Below, piece by piece: positions 38,901 to 46,751 of a stretch of 64,000 bases of DNA. Below the pieces are notes generated by a model. That model saw nothing but the letters and a program-made list of their open reading frames with translations. It did no database searches and was not told the DNA's origin. Both the position numbers and the translations under genes were made by a program. The stretch lies in assembly GCF_000422465.1 (NCBI RefSeq), contig NZ_AULV01000016.1, forward strand, positions 1 through 64,000, read 5' to 3'. The DNA comes from Paenibacillus harenae DSM 16969. Lineage in GTDB: Bacteria > Bacillota > Bacilli > Paenibacillales > Paenibacillaceae. Position 1 is the first letter of the stretch. Each line of letters begins with the position of its first letter.

Positions 38901-39557
38901 ATGAACCGGCAATCCAGAACGATTTTATTTCAAGGCGATTCCATTACCGACGGCAGTCGGGGCCGCAACGAAGATCCCAATCATATATTGGGTCACAGCT
39001 ACGTCTTTATCCTGGCAGGGAAGTTTGGATATGAACTGGCTGGAGAGCGGCCGCATTTTATCAACAGAGGCATCAGCGGAGATCGGGTATCGGATTTGTA
39101 CGCGCGTTGGAACGAGGACGCAATCAGCCTGAAACCGGATCTGATCAGCATGCTGATCGGCGTGAACGATGCCTGGCGAATTGTTGAAGGGCTGCCAAGC
39201 GGCGCTACCGACCGATTCGAAAGAGCGTACCGGCATTTGCTTGAGGAGACCAAAGAGGTGCTGCCGCATACCAGGCTGGTCATATGCGAGCCATTTGCTT
39301 TAAAAACGGGCTGTACGGCGGAGAAATGGGAACTCTGGCAAAAACAGCTTGATAAATATAGCGGCATATCGCGCCGGTTATCCGAGGAATTTAATGCAGT
39401 GTTCGTTTCTCTGCAGGCGGCGTTCGACAAGGCCGCATCCGGCACGGAAGCCGCTTATTGGTTATGGGACGGCGTTCATCCGACGGCAGCCGGTCATGAG
39501 CTTATAGCCCGCGAATGGTTGTCAGTCGTTCAAAATAGTCCGCTGGCGATTCGCTGA
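38901..39557 (+). CDS. SGNH/GDSL-family esterase
   Basis: This 218-residue cytoplasmic esterase probably removes acetyl groups from imported sugars. It has the SGNH blocks: GDSITDG (Ser14), GISGDR with the oxyanion Gly, IGVNDAW (Asn), and WDGVHP (Asp190, His193). AGGAGG precedes the ATG. It is the second gene after GH42, which fits removal of O-acetyl groups that would block galactosidase action; this is inference. Confidence 0.88.
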   Translation: MNRQSRTILFQGDSITDGSRGRNEDPNHILGHSYVFILAGKFGYELAGERPHFINRGISGDRVSDLYARWNEDAISLKPDLISMLIGVNDAWRIVEGLPSGATDRFERAYRHLLEETKEVLPHTRLVICEPFALKTGCTAEKWELWQKQLDKYSGISRRLSEEFNAVFVSLQAAFDKAASGTEAAYWLWDGVHPTAAGHELIAREWLSVVQNSPLAIR

Positions 39558-39585
39558 TTTCATGCTCAGCATGCACTCAAGCTTT

Positions 39586-39621
39586 ATATACCTCCAACCG
39601 CAATGGTTTGGGGGTATTTTT
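39586..39621 (+). terminator. Rho-independent terminator
   Basis: ATACCTCCAA and TTGGGGGTAT pair (one G-T wobble) around CCGCAATGGT and are followed by TTTTTG. It ends the GH42/SGNH pair. Confidence 0.85.
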
Positions 39622-39644
39622 GTGGAATGAATCATCCATAATCG

Positions 39645-39715
39645 GACGGATGTCTATATCATGCTATTCACTGACCTAATAATCAAGGTGTGATATTAAT
39701 CGGTGTTATACAATC
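39645..39715 (+). repeat. 71-bp upstream repeat, copy 1 (before GH43)
   Basis: This segment aligns without gaps to 46562-46632 with 60 of 71 identical bases by hand count. Conserved blocks are GACGGATGTCT, TATCATGCTATTC and ATAATCAAGGTGT, followed by a -10-like TATACAAT. It ends 79 bp before the GH43 start. It probably is a shared promoter/operator rather than a mobile repeat, since both copies face a gene start. Confidence 0.65.
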
Positions 39716-39794
39716 GAAAATGAAAAGAGATCATCAAAGTTGATTCTCTTTTTAAACCGTATAAAAACTTTCGAACGATTAGGAGTGCACCATT

Positions 39795-41306
39795 GTGACG
39801 TATACCAATCCCGTAATTCCTGGCTTTTATCCCGACCCGAGTATCTGCCGGGTCGATGATGATTATTATCTGGTGACAAGCACTTTTGCCTATTTTCCCG
39901 GCGTCCCTATTTTTCATAGCAAGGATCTTGTCAATTGGCGCCAGATCGGACATTGTCTCACAACCGAGCGGCAGTTGCCGCTGGCAAACACTTGGCTCTC
40001 GGGAGGGATCTACGCCCCGACGATACGCTATAGCGACGGCTGGTTCTATATGGTGACGACGAATGTGAGCGGGATCGGCAACTTCTATGTCCGCAGTAAG
40101 CAGCCGACCGGTCCATGGTCCGATCCGGTACTTGTCGCGCAGGGCGGTATTGATCCTTCTCTGTTATTCGATGAGGACGGCCGCGTATACTTTCAATCCA
40201 ATTGTAAAGGCAATGAAGGTTATGGCATTTATCAATGCGAGATCGACATTTCGACCGGAAGCATGCTGACTGAGAGCCGTCTGCTCTGGAAGGGAACGGG
40301 CGGAGCGCACCCGGAGGCTCCTCATCTTTACAAGATCAACGGACTTTATTATTTAATGATTGCCGAAGGAGGCACGGAATACGGGCATATGGTGACGATT
40401 GCGAGAAGCGGCGATCCCTACGGTCCTTTTGAACCATGTCCCGCGAATCCGATCTTGTCTCACAGAAGCTTGAACAGCAGCATACACGCAACCGGGCATG
40501 CGGATCTGGTACAGGCGCATGACGGAAGCTGGTGGGCGGTGTTCCTGGGCATCAGGCCTGTCTCCTATCCCTACCGGCATCATCTGGGCCGGGAGACGTT
40601 TCTGGCGCCTGTGACATGGACATCTGACGGCTGGCCGATCATAGGCGATGGGGGCAGAGTCGAGTCCCTTATGGAGGCACCGCAGTTAACTGAAGTCCGG
40701 TGGCCGCCTAAGGCAATCAGGGATGATTTTGACGAAACAATACCAGGCTCCGACTGGGTCTTCCTGCGCAATCCGGCGCCGGACAGTTGGTCGCTTCGCG
40801 AATGTCCGGGGCATCTTGTGCTTCGCGGAAACAAGACGTCGCTCGACGATACCGGCGCACCCGCCTTTGTGGGGCGCCGCCTGAGCCATATGTCATGCAA
40901 CATTGCCGCCCTACTAAATTTCGAGCCGGTAAACGACGGTGAGGAAGCCGGACTTACCGTATATATGAACGAAAAGTATCATTACGATCTGGCCGTAAAG
41001 TGCAAAGAAGGACGTAAGGCAATTGTACTCCGGCGCACGGTTGGGTCATTGAGAACGGAGCGTACGCTGGACTGCGCAGAGGGTAATGTCGTACTCAAGA
41101 TTGAGGCTCGTCCGGAATCATTTGGTTTTGCCATTCAGCAAGAGGGATCCCATGTTCTTGAATTGGGTTCGGGAGAAACTCATCTGCTCTCAACGGAGGT
41201 AGCGGGCGGCTTTACGGGAATACTCATTGCGATGTATGCCGTTTGTGAAACGGGGCAGGCTTCGCCGGCGCTCTTTGATTGGTTCGACTATGAGCCGAGA
41301 GATTAA
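39795..41306 (+). CDS. GH43 beta-xylosidase/alpha-L-arabinofuranosidase
   Basis: This 503-residue cytoplasmic enzyme has a five-bladed propeller with the three acidic residues of GH43: Asp14 (YPDPS), Asp120 (GIDPS) and Glu174 (HPEAP). The opening resembles subfamilies 11 and 12. A concanavalin-like C-terminal domain (about 315-500) is as in GH43 beta-xylosidases. The GTG start follows AGGAG by nine bases. No terminator separates it from the GH3 gene 98 bp downstream, so the two may be co-transcribed to remove xylose or arabinose and then glucose or xylose. Xylosidase versus arabinofuranosidase cannot be decided here. Confidence 0.88.
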   Translation: MTYTNPVIPGFYPDPSICRVDDDYYLVTSTFAYFPGVPIFHSKDLVNWRQIGHCLTTERQLPLANTWLSGGIYAPTIRYSDGWFYMVTTNVSGIGNFYVRSKQPTGPWSDPVLVAQGGIDPSLLFDEDGRVYFQSNCKGNEGYGIYQCEIDISTGSMLTESRLLWKGTGGAHPEAPHLYKINGLYYLMIAEGGTEYGHMVTIARSGDPYGPFEPCPANPILSHRSLNSSIHATGHADLVQAHDGSWWAVFLGIRPVSYPYRHHLGRETFLAPVTWTSDGWPIIGDGGRVESLMEAPQLTEVRWPPKAIRDDFDETIPGSDWVFLRNPAPDSWSLRECPGHLVLRGNKTSLDDTGAPAFVGRRLSHMSCNIAALLNFEPVNDGEEAGLTVYMNEKYHYDLAVKCKEGRKAIVLRRTVGSLRTERTLDCAEGNVVLKIEARPESFGFAIQQEGSHVLELGSGETHLLSTEVAGGFTGILIAMYAVCETGQASPALFDWFDYEPRD

Positions 41307-41404
41307 TATCGGACGTTCCCATACATCATGAAGGTTGCCCTCTCGCGTTCGTAGCCAAAGGTTTAGGCAAGTCTAATTAACGATCATAAAATGGAGGCTG
41401 GCTG

Positions 41405-44212
41405 GTGTTGACAAATGATAAAGAATCTTTGCTGCCGTTTCAAAACCCCGATCTGCCAATCCAAGACCGCGTCACCGATCTGGTGTCCCGGTTTACCCTG
41501 GAGGAGAAAGTCGGGCTCATGCCCCAATATCAAACCGCAGTCGAACGGCTGGGAGTGAAACCTTACAAACACGGTACGGAAGCCGCTCACGGGATCGCTT
41601 GGCTTGGAGAGGCGACCTCCTATCCGCAACCGATCGGTCTTGGCTGTACCTGGAACCCGGAGCTGCTGGAGCGTATCGGTTCCGCTATCGGTGACGAGGC
41701 CAGAGTGTTCTATCAACGGGATCCCGCGCGCAACGGATTGACGCTATGGGCGCCGACCGTCGATATGGAGCGGGATCCGCTGTGGGGCAGGACAGAGGAG
41801 GCGTACGGGGAGGATCCGCACTTGACGGGCGATCTCACTACCGGACTCGTCAAGGGCATTCAGGGGCCGCATCCTGTCTACCGCAAAGCAATCGCGACCT
41901 TGAAGCATTTTCTTGCCAACAACAATGAGAAGGATCGCAGCCACTGCTCGGCCAGCATCGATCCGCGCAACATGAGGGAATATTATTTGAAAGCGTTCGA
42001 GCCTGCCTTCCGCAAAGGGGGGGCGCTGTCCATGATGACATCGTACAATTCGGTCAACGGTACGCCCACCATTATACATCCCGATGTGAATCGGGTAGTC
42101 AAAGGGGAGTGGGGGATGAGCGGCTTTATCGTCAGTGATGCAGGAGACATGCTCGGCCTCGTGAATGATCACCATTATTTTGAGACGCTGAAAGAAGCCG
42201 TTGCGGCGTCGATCAAGAGCGGAATTGACAGCGTTACAGACGAATCCGATATTACCTGTGAAGCCATACGGGAGGCGATCTCCGATGGGCTGTTGGAGGA
42301 GGGCGACTTGGACCGGGCTTTGATCAATACTTTCCGGGTGAGGTTCCTGCTCGGCGAGTTCGATCCGGATGAGCGCAACCCTTACGCCGGCATGCCGGAT
42401 GATACGGTCTGCAAGCCGGAGCATGCGGATCTTTCCCTGGAAGCGGCCCGCGAGTCCGTTGTTTTGCTCAAGAACGAGCGTCAGCTGCTGCCCCTCGACG
42501 GTGACGCCCTGCAACGAGTCGCCGTAATCGGACCGCTCGGAGATGTGGTGTACCGCGATTGGTATTCCGGCACTTTGCCGTACAAGGTAAGTCCGTTGCA
42601 AGGCATTCAAGCGAAAATGAGCAAGGGTTCCGTCGTCTATGCAGACGGGTGTGACCGTGTGCGCTTTCGTTCGGCTGTCTCGGGTAACTATGTGGGAATT
42701 TCACCGGAGCCGGCGGAGAATAGTGCGCTGAAGGCGGACCGGACGGAAGCCGACTCGGCGGAGACGTTCCAGCTCACCGACTGGGGCTTCGGCAGTATAA
42801 CGCTCAAGGCACTTTCCAACGATAAATTCGTGACGACCGACGACGTAACGGTTACAGCGTCAGCTGATGAAGTTTACGGATGGTTCGTCAAAGAAGAGTT
42901 TCGCCCGGTCGAGGGACCGGACGGGACGATATCGCTCGCCTCCTGGAACGGGGGTCCCGTATCGCTGCCCGGCGAAGCGGAGGGGCGCTTCCGTAAGGAG
43001 ATCGTCACTGACGGACTGCAGGAAGCGATTGCGGCAGCGGAAGCGTCGGATGTTGCGATCGTTGTTGTAGGAAACAATCCGCTGATCAACGGGAGGGAAA
43101 CGAACGACCGGCCGGACTTGACGTTGGCCACCTCCCAGGAGAAGCTCATACAAGAAGTTCACCGGGCGAACCCCAATACGATCGTTGTCGTTATCGGAAG
43201 CTACCCGTTTGCCCTGAACTGGGTCAATGAGAACATTCCGGCCGTCTTGTATTTATCGCATGCGGGCCAAGAGCTGGGGAACGCCTTGGCGGATGTATTG
43301 TTCGGCGATTATAACCCGGCGGGACGGCTGAATATGACCTGGTATCGCTCCGTAGATCAACTGCCGGATATTATGAATTACGATATTCGAAAGGGGAAGC
43401 GCACCTATCAATATTTTGAAGGTAAGCCGCTGTATCCGTTCGGATACGGATTGTCCTATACGACATTCCGTTACGATGAGATGAAAGTAAGCCCGGAGCG
43501 TGTTGGCGCGAACCTCGACATCTCGGTCAGCGTTCGGGTCGAGAATGCGGGAGATAAGGCGGGAGACGAGGTCGTCCAGTTGTATGTGCGAGCTGATTCG
43601 TCCCGCGTGCAAAGGCCGCTCAAAGAGCTGAAGGGCTTCCGGCGCATCCGTCTGGCTCCTGGTGAGAAACGGACCGTCAGCTTTATGCTGCCGTCATCCG
43701 AGCTGGCATTCTGGGATGTGACCAGAGAGGCTTATTGCCTTGAATCCGGCACGTATACGTTCATGATCGGCGGTTCGTCGGAGGATGTCCGCTTGGAGAC
43801 GAAGCTTACGATAGAAGGCGATATCGTGCCTCTTCGCGACTTGACGAATATAACCCAGGCCATAAACTATGACGATTACGAAGGCGTCTATCTGGACGAG
43901 TGCAATGAAGGCGGAAATTTTGTCAGATTATCGGGCGAATCTGGCTGGCTGCGCTTTGGTGATGTGGATTTCCGCGCCGGGATCGGCGGCTTTGAAGCAC
44001 GCTGTTCGTCCGCCAAGAGAGGCGGCAGAATAGAGCTTAGACTGGATGCAGCGGATGGACCGTCGATCGGAGAGTGCACCGTTTCCGAGACGGGGGGGTC
44101 ACAAGTATGGGAGACTTTTGCCTGCAGAACGATCGGCGTTCAGCAGACCCGCTCGGTCTACCTATGCTTGATCGGGGATATCAGCTTGAGTCGTTTCCGC
44201 TTTACCGTGTGA
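41405..44212 (+). CDS. GH3 beta-glucosidase/beta-xylosidase with intact active site
   Basis: This 935-residue cytoplasmic enzyme releases terminal beta-D-glucose or xylose. The N-domain has DPLWGR, KHF (Lys167, His168) and VSD with nucleophile Asp245. The second domain carries an inserted beta-trefoil (fascin-like) segment at about 425-515 and the loop GRETNDR, likely with the acid/base Glu. A fibronectin-like domain lies at about 690-765 and a CBM6-like domain at about 805-935. GTG 41405 follows GGAGG by seven bases. It is the catalytically complete paralogue of the protein at 32955 and ends at a strong terminator. Confidence 0.9.
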   Translation: MLTNDKESLLPFQNPDLPIQDRVTDLVSRFTLEEKVGLMPQYQTAVERLGVKPYKHGTEAAHGIAWLGEATSYPQPIGLGCTWNPELLERIGSAIGDEARVFYQRDPARNGLTLWAPTVDMERDPLWGRTEEAYGEDPHLTGDLTTGLVKGIQGPHPVYRKAIATLKHFLANNNEKDRSHCSASIDPRNMREYYLKAFEPAFRKGGALSMMTSYNSVNGTPTIIHPDVNRVVKGEWGMSGFIVSDAGDMLGLVNDHHYFETLKEAVAASIKSGIDSVTDESDITCEAIREAISDGLLEEGDLDRALINTFRVRFLLGEFDPDERNPYAGMPDDTVCKPEHADLSLEAARESVVLLKNERQLLPLDGDALQRVAVIGPLGDVVYRDWYSGTLPYKVSPLQGIQAKMSKGSVVYADGCDRVRFRSAVSGNYVGISPEPAENSALKADRTEADSAETFQLTDWGFGSITLKALSNDKFVTTDDVTVTASADEVYGWFVKEEFRPVEGPDGTISLASWNGGPVSLPGEAEGRFRKEIVTDGLQEAIAAAEASDVAIVVVGNNPLINGRETNDRPDLTLATSQEKLIQEVHRANPNTIVVVIGSYPFALNWVNENIPAVLYLSHAGQELGNALADVLFGDYNPAGRLNMTWYRSVDQLPDIMNYDIRKGKRTYQYFEGKPLYPFGYGLSYTTFRYDEMKVSPERVGANLDISVSVRVENAGDKAGDEVVQLYVRADSSRVQRPLKELKGFRRIRLAPGEKRTVSFMLPSSELAFWDVTREAYCLESGTYTFMIGGSSEDVRLETKLTIEGDIVPLRDLTNITQAINYDDYEGVYLDECNEGGNFVRLSGESGWLRFGDVDFRAGIGGFEARCSSAKRGGRIELRLDAADGPSIGECTVSETGGSQVWETFACRTIGVQQTRSVYLCLIGDISLSRFRFTV

Positions 44213-44305
44213 AGTAAGAATCTCGGATGTCGAAAACCGTTCCTCATCGTTTCTTCATGTTAAGCGCCTCGAATCAGATTTTGCAGTTTTGATTATACAT
44301 GCGTG

Positions 44306-44369
44306 TATCTCCTAAATGAGGGATTTGGACAGGGACTACCTGTACTTCTCAGTTTAGGAGATTTTTTTA
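44306..44369 (+). terminator. Rho-independent terminator after GH3
   Basis: ATCTCCTAAATGAG pairs with CTCAGTTTAGGAGAT, followed by seven T. The loop is about 27 bases. It lies 94 bp after the GH3 stop. Confidence 0.88.
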
Positions 44370-44738
44370 TGCAGTACACGTCTAAAACTCAATATTTTCA
44401 GAACAATTTAGAGCGTATTTCCGGATTTCCATCTAAAAATTGAATATTTTGATGATTTATTAGATGAATTTTGGAATAGTTTTTGATGTATCATCAGGAA
44501 CGTTATGCAGTTAGAATAAAAATGTTCCGCTTCCATCAAACGTCAAATGAGGAGGTAAATGAAATTGAAGCGCAGTCACAAATGGCAAGTGCCGCTGGTA
44601 TGACTTCTGGAGCGGCGCTACCGTCAAATATCAGCTTGCGAATAAAGGGAACCGGATCTCAGGCGTACCTAAGTAAACACGCGGCATTCCAATCATGTAC
44701 AGAGTAAGCACAATTTATGAAACCAAAGGAGAATATCG
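44370..44738. other. Intergenic region with GH5 deletion scar
   Basis: Here 44486-44598 aligns with the promoter/leader of the GH5 gene at 20024 (shared blocks GAACGTTA, CAGTTA, AATAAAAATG, GAGGAGG, GTCACAA), and 44599-44676 aligns with the last 25 codons of that gene. Another about 60 bp match the 57-bp spacer between the tandem GH5 genes. A diverged pair of segments opening TCTAAAA and closing TTAGA lies at 44380-44465. Confidence 0.7.
44599..44676 (+). pseudogene. C-terminal remnant of a deleted GH5-X2-CBM46 gene
   Basis: The frame from 44599 encodes YDFWSGATVKYQLANKG and continues to a stop at 44676. It matches the end of the GH5 protein at 18324-20024 (HFWSGAIVKYQLTTKG). Upstream sequence matches that gene's leader, not its coding region, so everything between leader and tail has been deleted. 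The tail has no start codon in frame. Confidence 0.8.
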
Positions 44739-46442
44739 ATGCGTACAAAAAGATCATATCTATCCGTCTTTGTGGTCGTTGCCCTGCTGATGGCGTTGTT
44801 TTCATCCGTCGGCTCAGCCGCAGCTTCCCCGAAAGAATCCAAAATGCAGTCTTATGTCAGCGCGATGCAGCCTGGATGGAACCTGGGCAATACATTTGAT
44901 TCATTTAATGCGACTGCTCCAAATAATGGTGACGAGACGTCCTGGGGCAACCCGATCGTTACCAAAGAATTCATTAAGGAAATTAAGAAGCAGGGGTTCA
45001 AAAGCATTCGTATTCCGATTACATGGGATGGTCGGATGGGCGGCGCACCGGACTATACAATCAATCCGGATTGGATGAACCGGGTTCAGCAAGTTGTCGA
45101 TTGGTCGCTCGAAGAGGGTCTGTATGTCATGATCAACGTTCACCACGACGCTTGGAAGTGGGTCAGAACGATGCCGACGAATCATGATGAAGTAATGGCT
45201 CGGTATACCGCCATATGGACGCAAATTGCCGACCGCTTCAAGAATCATTCCAACAAACTGATGTTTGAAAGCATCAACGAACCGGAATTTTTAGACGTTG
45301 ATATCACGAAGCAGCTCGAATTACTTGATGAGATCAACACAACCTTCGTTCATCTTATAAGAGAGTCGGGTGGCAAGAATGACGTTCGTCCGCTTGTGCT
45401 GCCGACGTTATACTGCCATCACGAGAAAGTGCGTGTGGATTCGCTTGCAAGCACGATTGCCAAGCTGAACGATTCGAATTTGATCACGACCGTTCATTTT
45501 TACGGCCTATGGAATTTCAGCGTTAACATTGGGGGCTACCCGAAGTTTGAGGCCGACTCGATTGAGGTTGTCGATACATTGATTGACAATGTATCTAATG
45601 CGTTTGTATCGAAAGGAATTCCCGTTATCGTAGGCGAATTCGGACTGCTCGGCTGGGATGTCAGCGAAGGTTTGCCCGAGCATGGCGAGATGTTGAAGTT
45701 TATCGAGTATTTCACCTCTGAAGCCGTAGAGAACAAACTTGCCCTTATGCTGTGGGACAACGGCGGGCGTCTTGACCGCAGAACGCTTCAGTGGAACGAT
45801 CCGGAGCTTTACAATCAGATCATGGCCAGCTTGAAAGGCCGCTCTTCCACTGGCGAATCCGATCTGATCTTTGTCAGGAAAGACGCGCCGGCTCAGGACA
45901 CTTTAGTACCCTTGCACTTGAACGGCAATAAGCTGACCGGCATCCGGGCCGGAGACTATAAGTTGAAAGAGGGCAAAGATTATGAGTTGAACGGCGAAGA
46001 ACTGACCCTCAAAGCAAGTTTTACCGCCAAGCTGACTGAATCGGCCGCACTCGGCGAGGTAGCCGTATTGAAAGCCGAATTTAACAAGGGCGCCGATTGG
46101 ACCTTCCATGTCTTGTACAATGACACCCCGGTGCTTCAAAACGCGGAAGGCACCACCGAAAGTTTGGCGATCCCGACCGCCTTCAATGGCGACCGACTTG
46201 CTACGATGGAGGCCGTGTATGCTGAAGGGGGCAACGCCGGTCCGGATAACTGGACTTCGTTCAAGGCGTTCGGCCAAACATTCAAACCATCTTATACAAC
46301 AAATGAAATCACGCTTACACAGACCCTCTTCAAGGAAGTGAACGACGGAACGGTGATTCTGAAGTTCCACTTTTGGAGCGGCGCCATCATCGAGTACACA
46401 ATTACGAAGAACGGCACGAACATCACGGGCACAGCATCGTAG
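44739..46442 (+). CDS. Secreted GH5-X2-CBM46 endo-beta-glucanase/xyloglucanase, third copy
   Basis: This 567-residue secreted enzyme has a signal peptide ending near residue 28 (GSAAAS), a GH5 barrel with acid/base Glu181 (NEP) and nucleophile Glu300 (GEFG), an X2 module at about 373-460 and a CBM46 module at about 465-567. Long identical runs with the protein at 16542-18266, the shared AAAGGAGAATWTC ribosome binding site and the shared terminator stem show a recent duplication in inverted orientation. Sequence drift in the signal peptide and around residues 130-260 indicates the copies are not newly identical. Substrate is inferred as xyloglucan or mixed-linkage glucan. Confidence 0.9.
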   Translation: MRTKRSYLSVFVVVALLMALFSSVGSAAASPKESKMQSYVSAMQPGWNLGNTFDSFNATAPNNGDETSWGNPIVTKEFIKEIKKQGFKSIRIPITWDGRMGGAPDYTINPDWMNRVQQVVDWSLEEGLYVMINVHHDAWKWVRTMPTNHDEVMARYTAIWTQIADRFKNHSNKLMFESINEPEFLDVDITKQLELLDEINTTFVHLIRESGGKNDVRPLVLPTLYCHHEKVRVDSLASTIAKLNDSNLITTVHFYGLWNFSVNIGGYPKFEADSIEVVDTLIDNVSNAFVSKGIPVIVGEFGLLGWDVSEGLPEHGEMLKFIEYFTSEAVENKLALMLWDNGGRLDRRTLQWNDPELYNQIMASLKGRSSTGESDLIFVRKDAPAQDTLVPLHLNGNKLTGIRAGDYKLKEGKDYELNGEELTLKASFTAKLTESAALGEVAVLKAEFNKGADWTFHVLYNDTPVLQNAEGTTESLAIPTAFNGDRLATMEAVYAEGGNAGPDNWTSFKAFGQTFKPSYTTNEITLTQTLFKEVNDGTVILKFHFWSGAIIEYTITKNGTNITGTAS

Positions 46443-46460
46443 AACTGAAATCGTTTCGGT

Positions 46461-46512
46461 AAAAAAGGGAGTCCTGCCTTGCGCCTGTGCGCTGGGGCGG
46501 GACTCCTTTGTT
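46461..46512 (+). terminator. Terminator of third GH5 gene (copy B)
   Basis: AAAGGGAGTCCTGCC pairs with GGCGGGACTCCTTT with a small bulge. It is the counterpart of the terminator at 16476-16522. Confidence 0.8.
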
Positions 46513-46561
46513 GCATCGTCTGATTCCCCGGAATCTTGTCGTTATATTCGTCAATCATAAA

Positions 46562-46632
46562 GACGGATGTCTGTATCATGCTATTCCATGACTTGATAAT
46601 CAAGGTGTAATAATAAACAGTGCTATATAATC
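46562..46632 (+). repeat. 71-bp upstream repeat, copy 2 (before response regulator)
   Basis: This is the gap-free partner of 39645-39715. It ends in a canonical TATAAT (46626-46631) but has no recognisable -35 hexamer at 17 bp, so the conserved ATAATCAAGGTGT block just upstream may be bound by an activator. It lies 120 bp before the response regulator start. Confidence 0.65.
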
Positions 46633-46751
46633 AGCAATAGTGAGAGAGCAAAATATTGTAAGGGAGGCATTCATGCCGCAACGTAAAAAATATGACTCAT
46701 ATAAGGTGAGGACGGGGGTTTGCTTTTTTATTCCGATTAAGGGGGATTCCC

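Noticed and set aside
41744..42610. 288-codon minus-strand open frame
   Set aside because: It is antisense to the intact GH3 gene, which has clear catalytic motifs; the translation is not protein-like.
44380..44465. Two AT-rich repeat-like segments as a possible CRISPR or mobile repeat
   Set aside because: Only two diverged copies exist, with no regular spacers or cas genes, so neither a CRISPR array nor an insertion sequence end is supported.
44559..44601. 14-codon frame with good ribosome binding site in the deletion scar
   Set aside because: It corresponds to the leader frame before the 20-kb GH5 gene, but indels have changed it and it runs into the tail remnant out of frame; it is not a separate gene.
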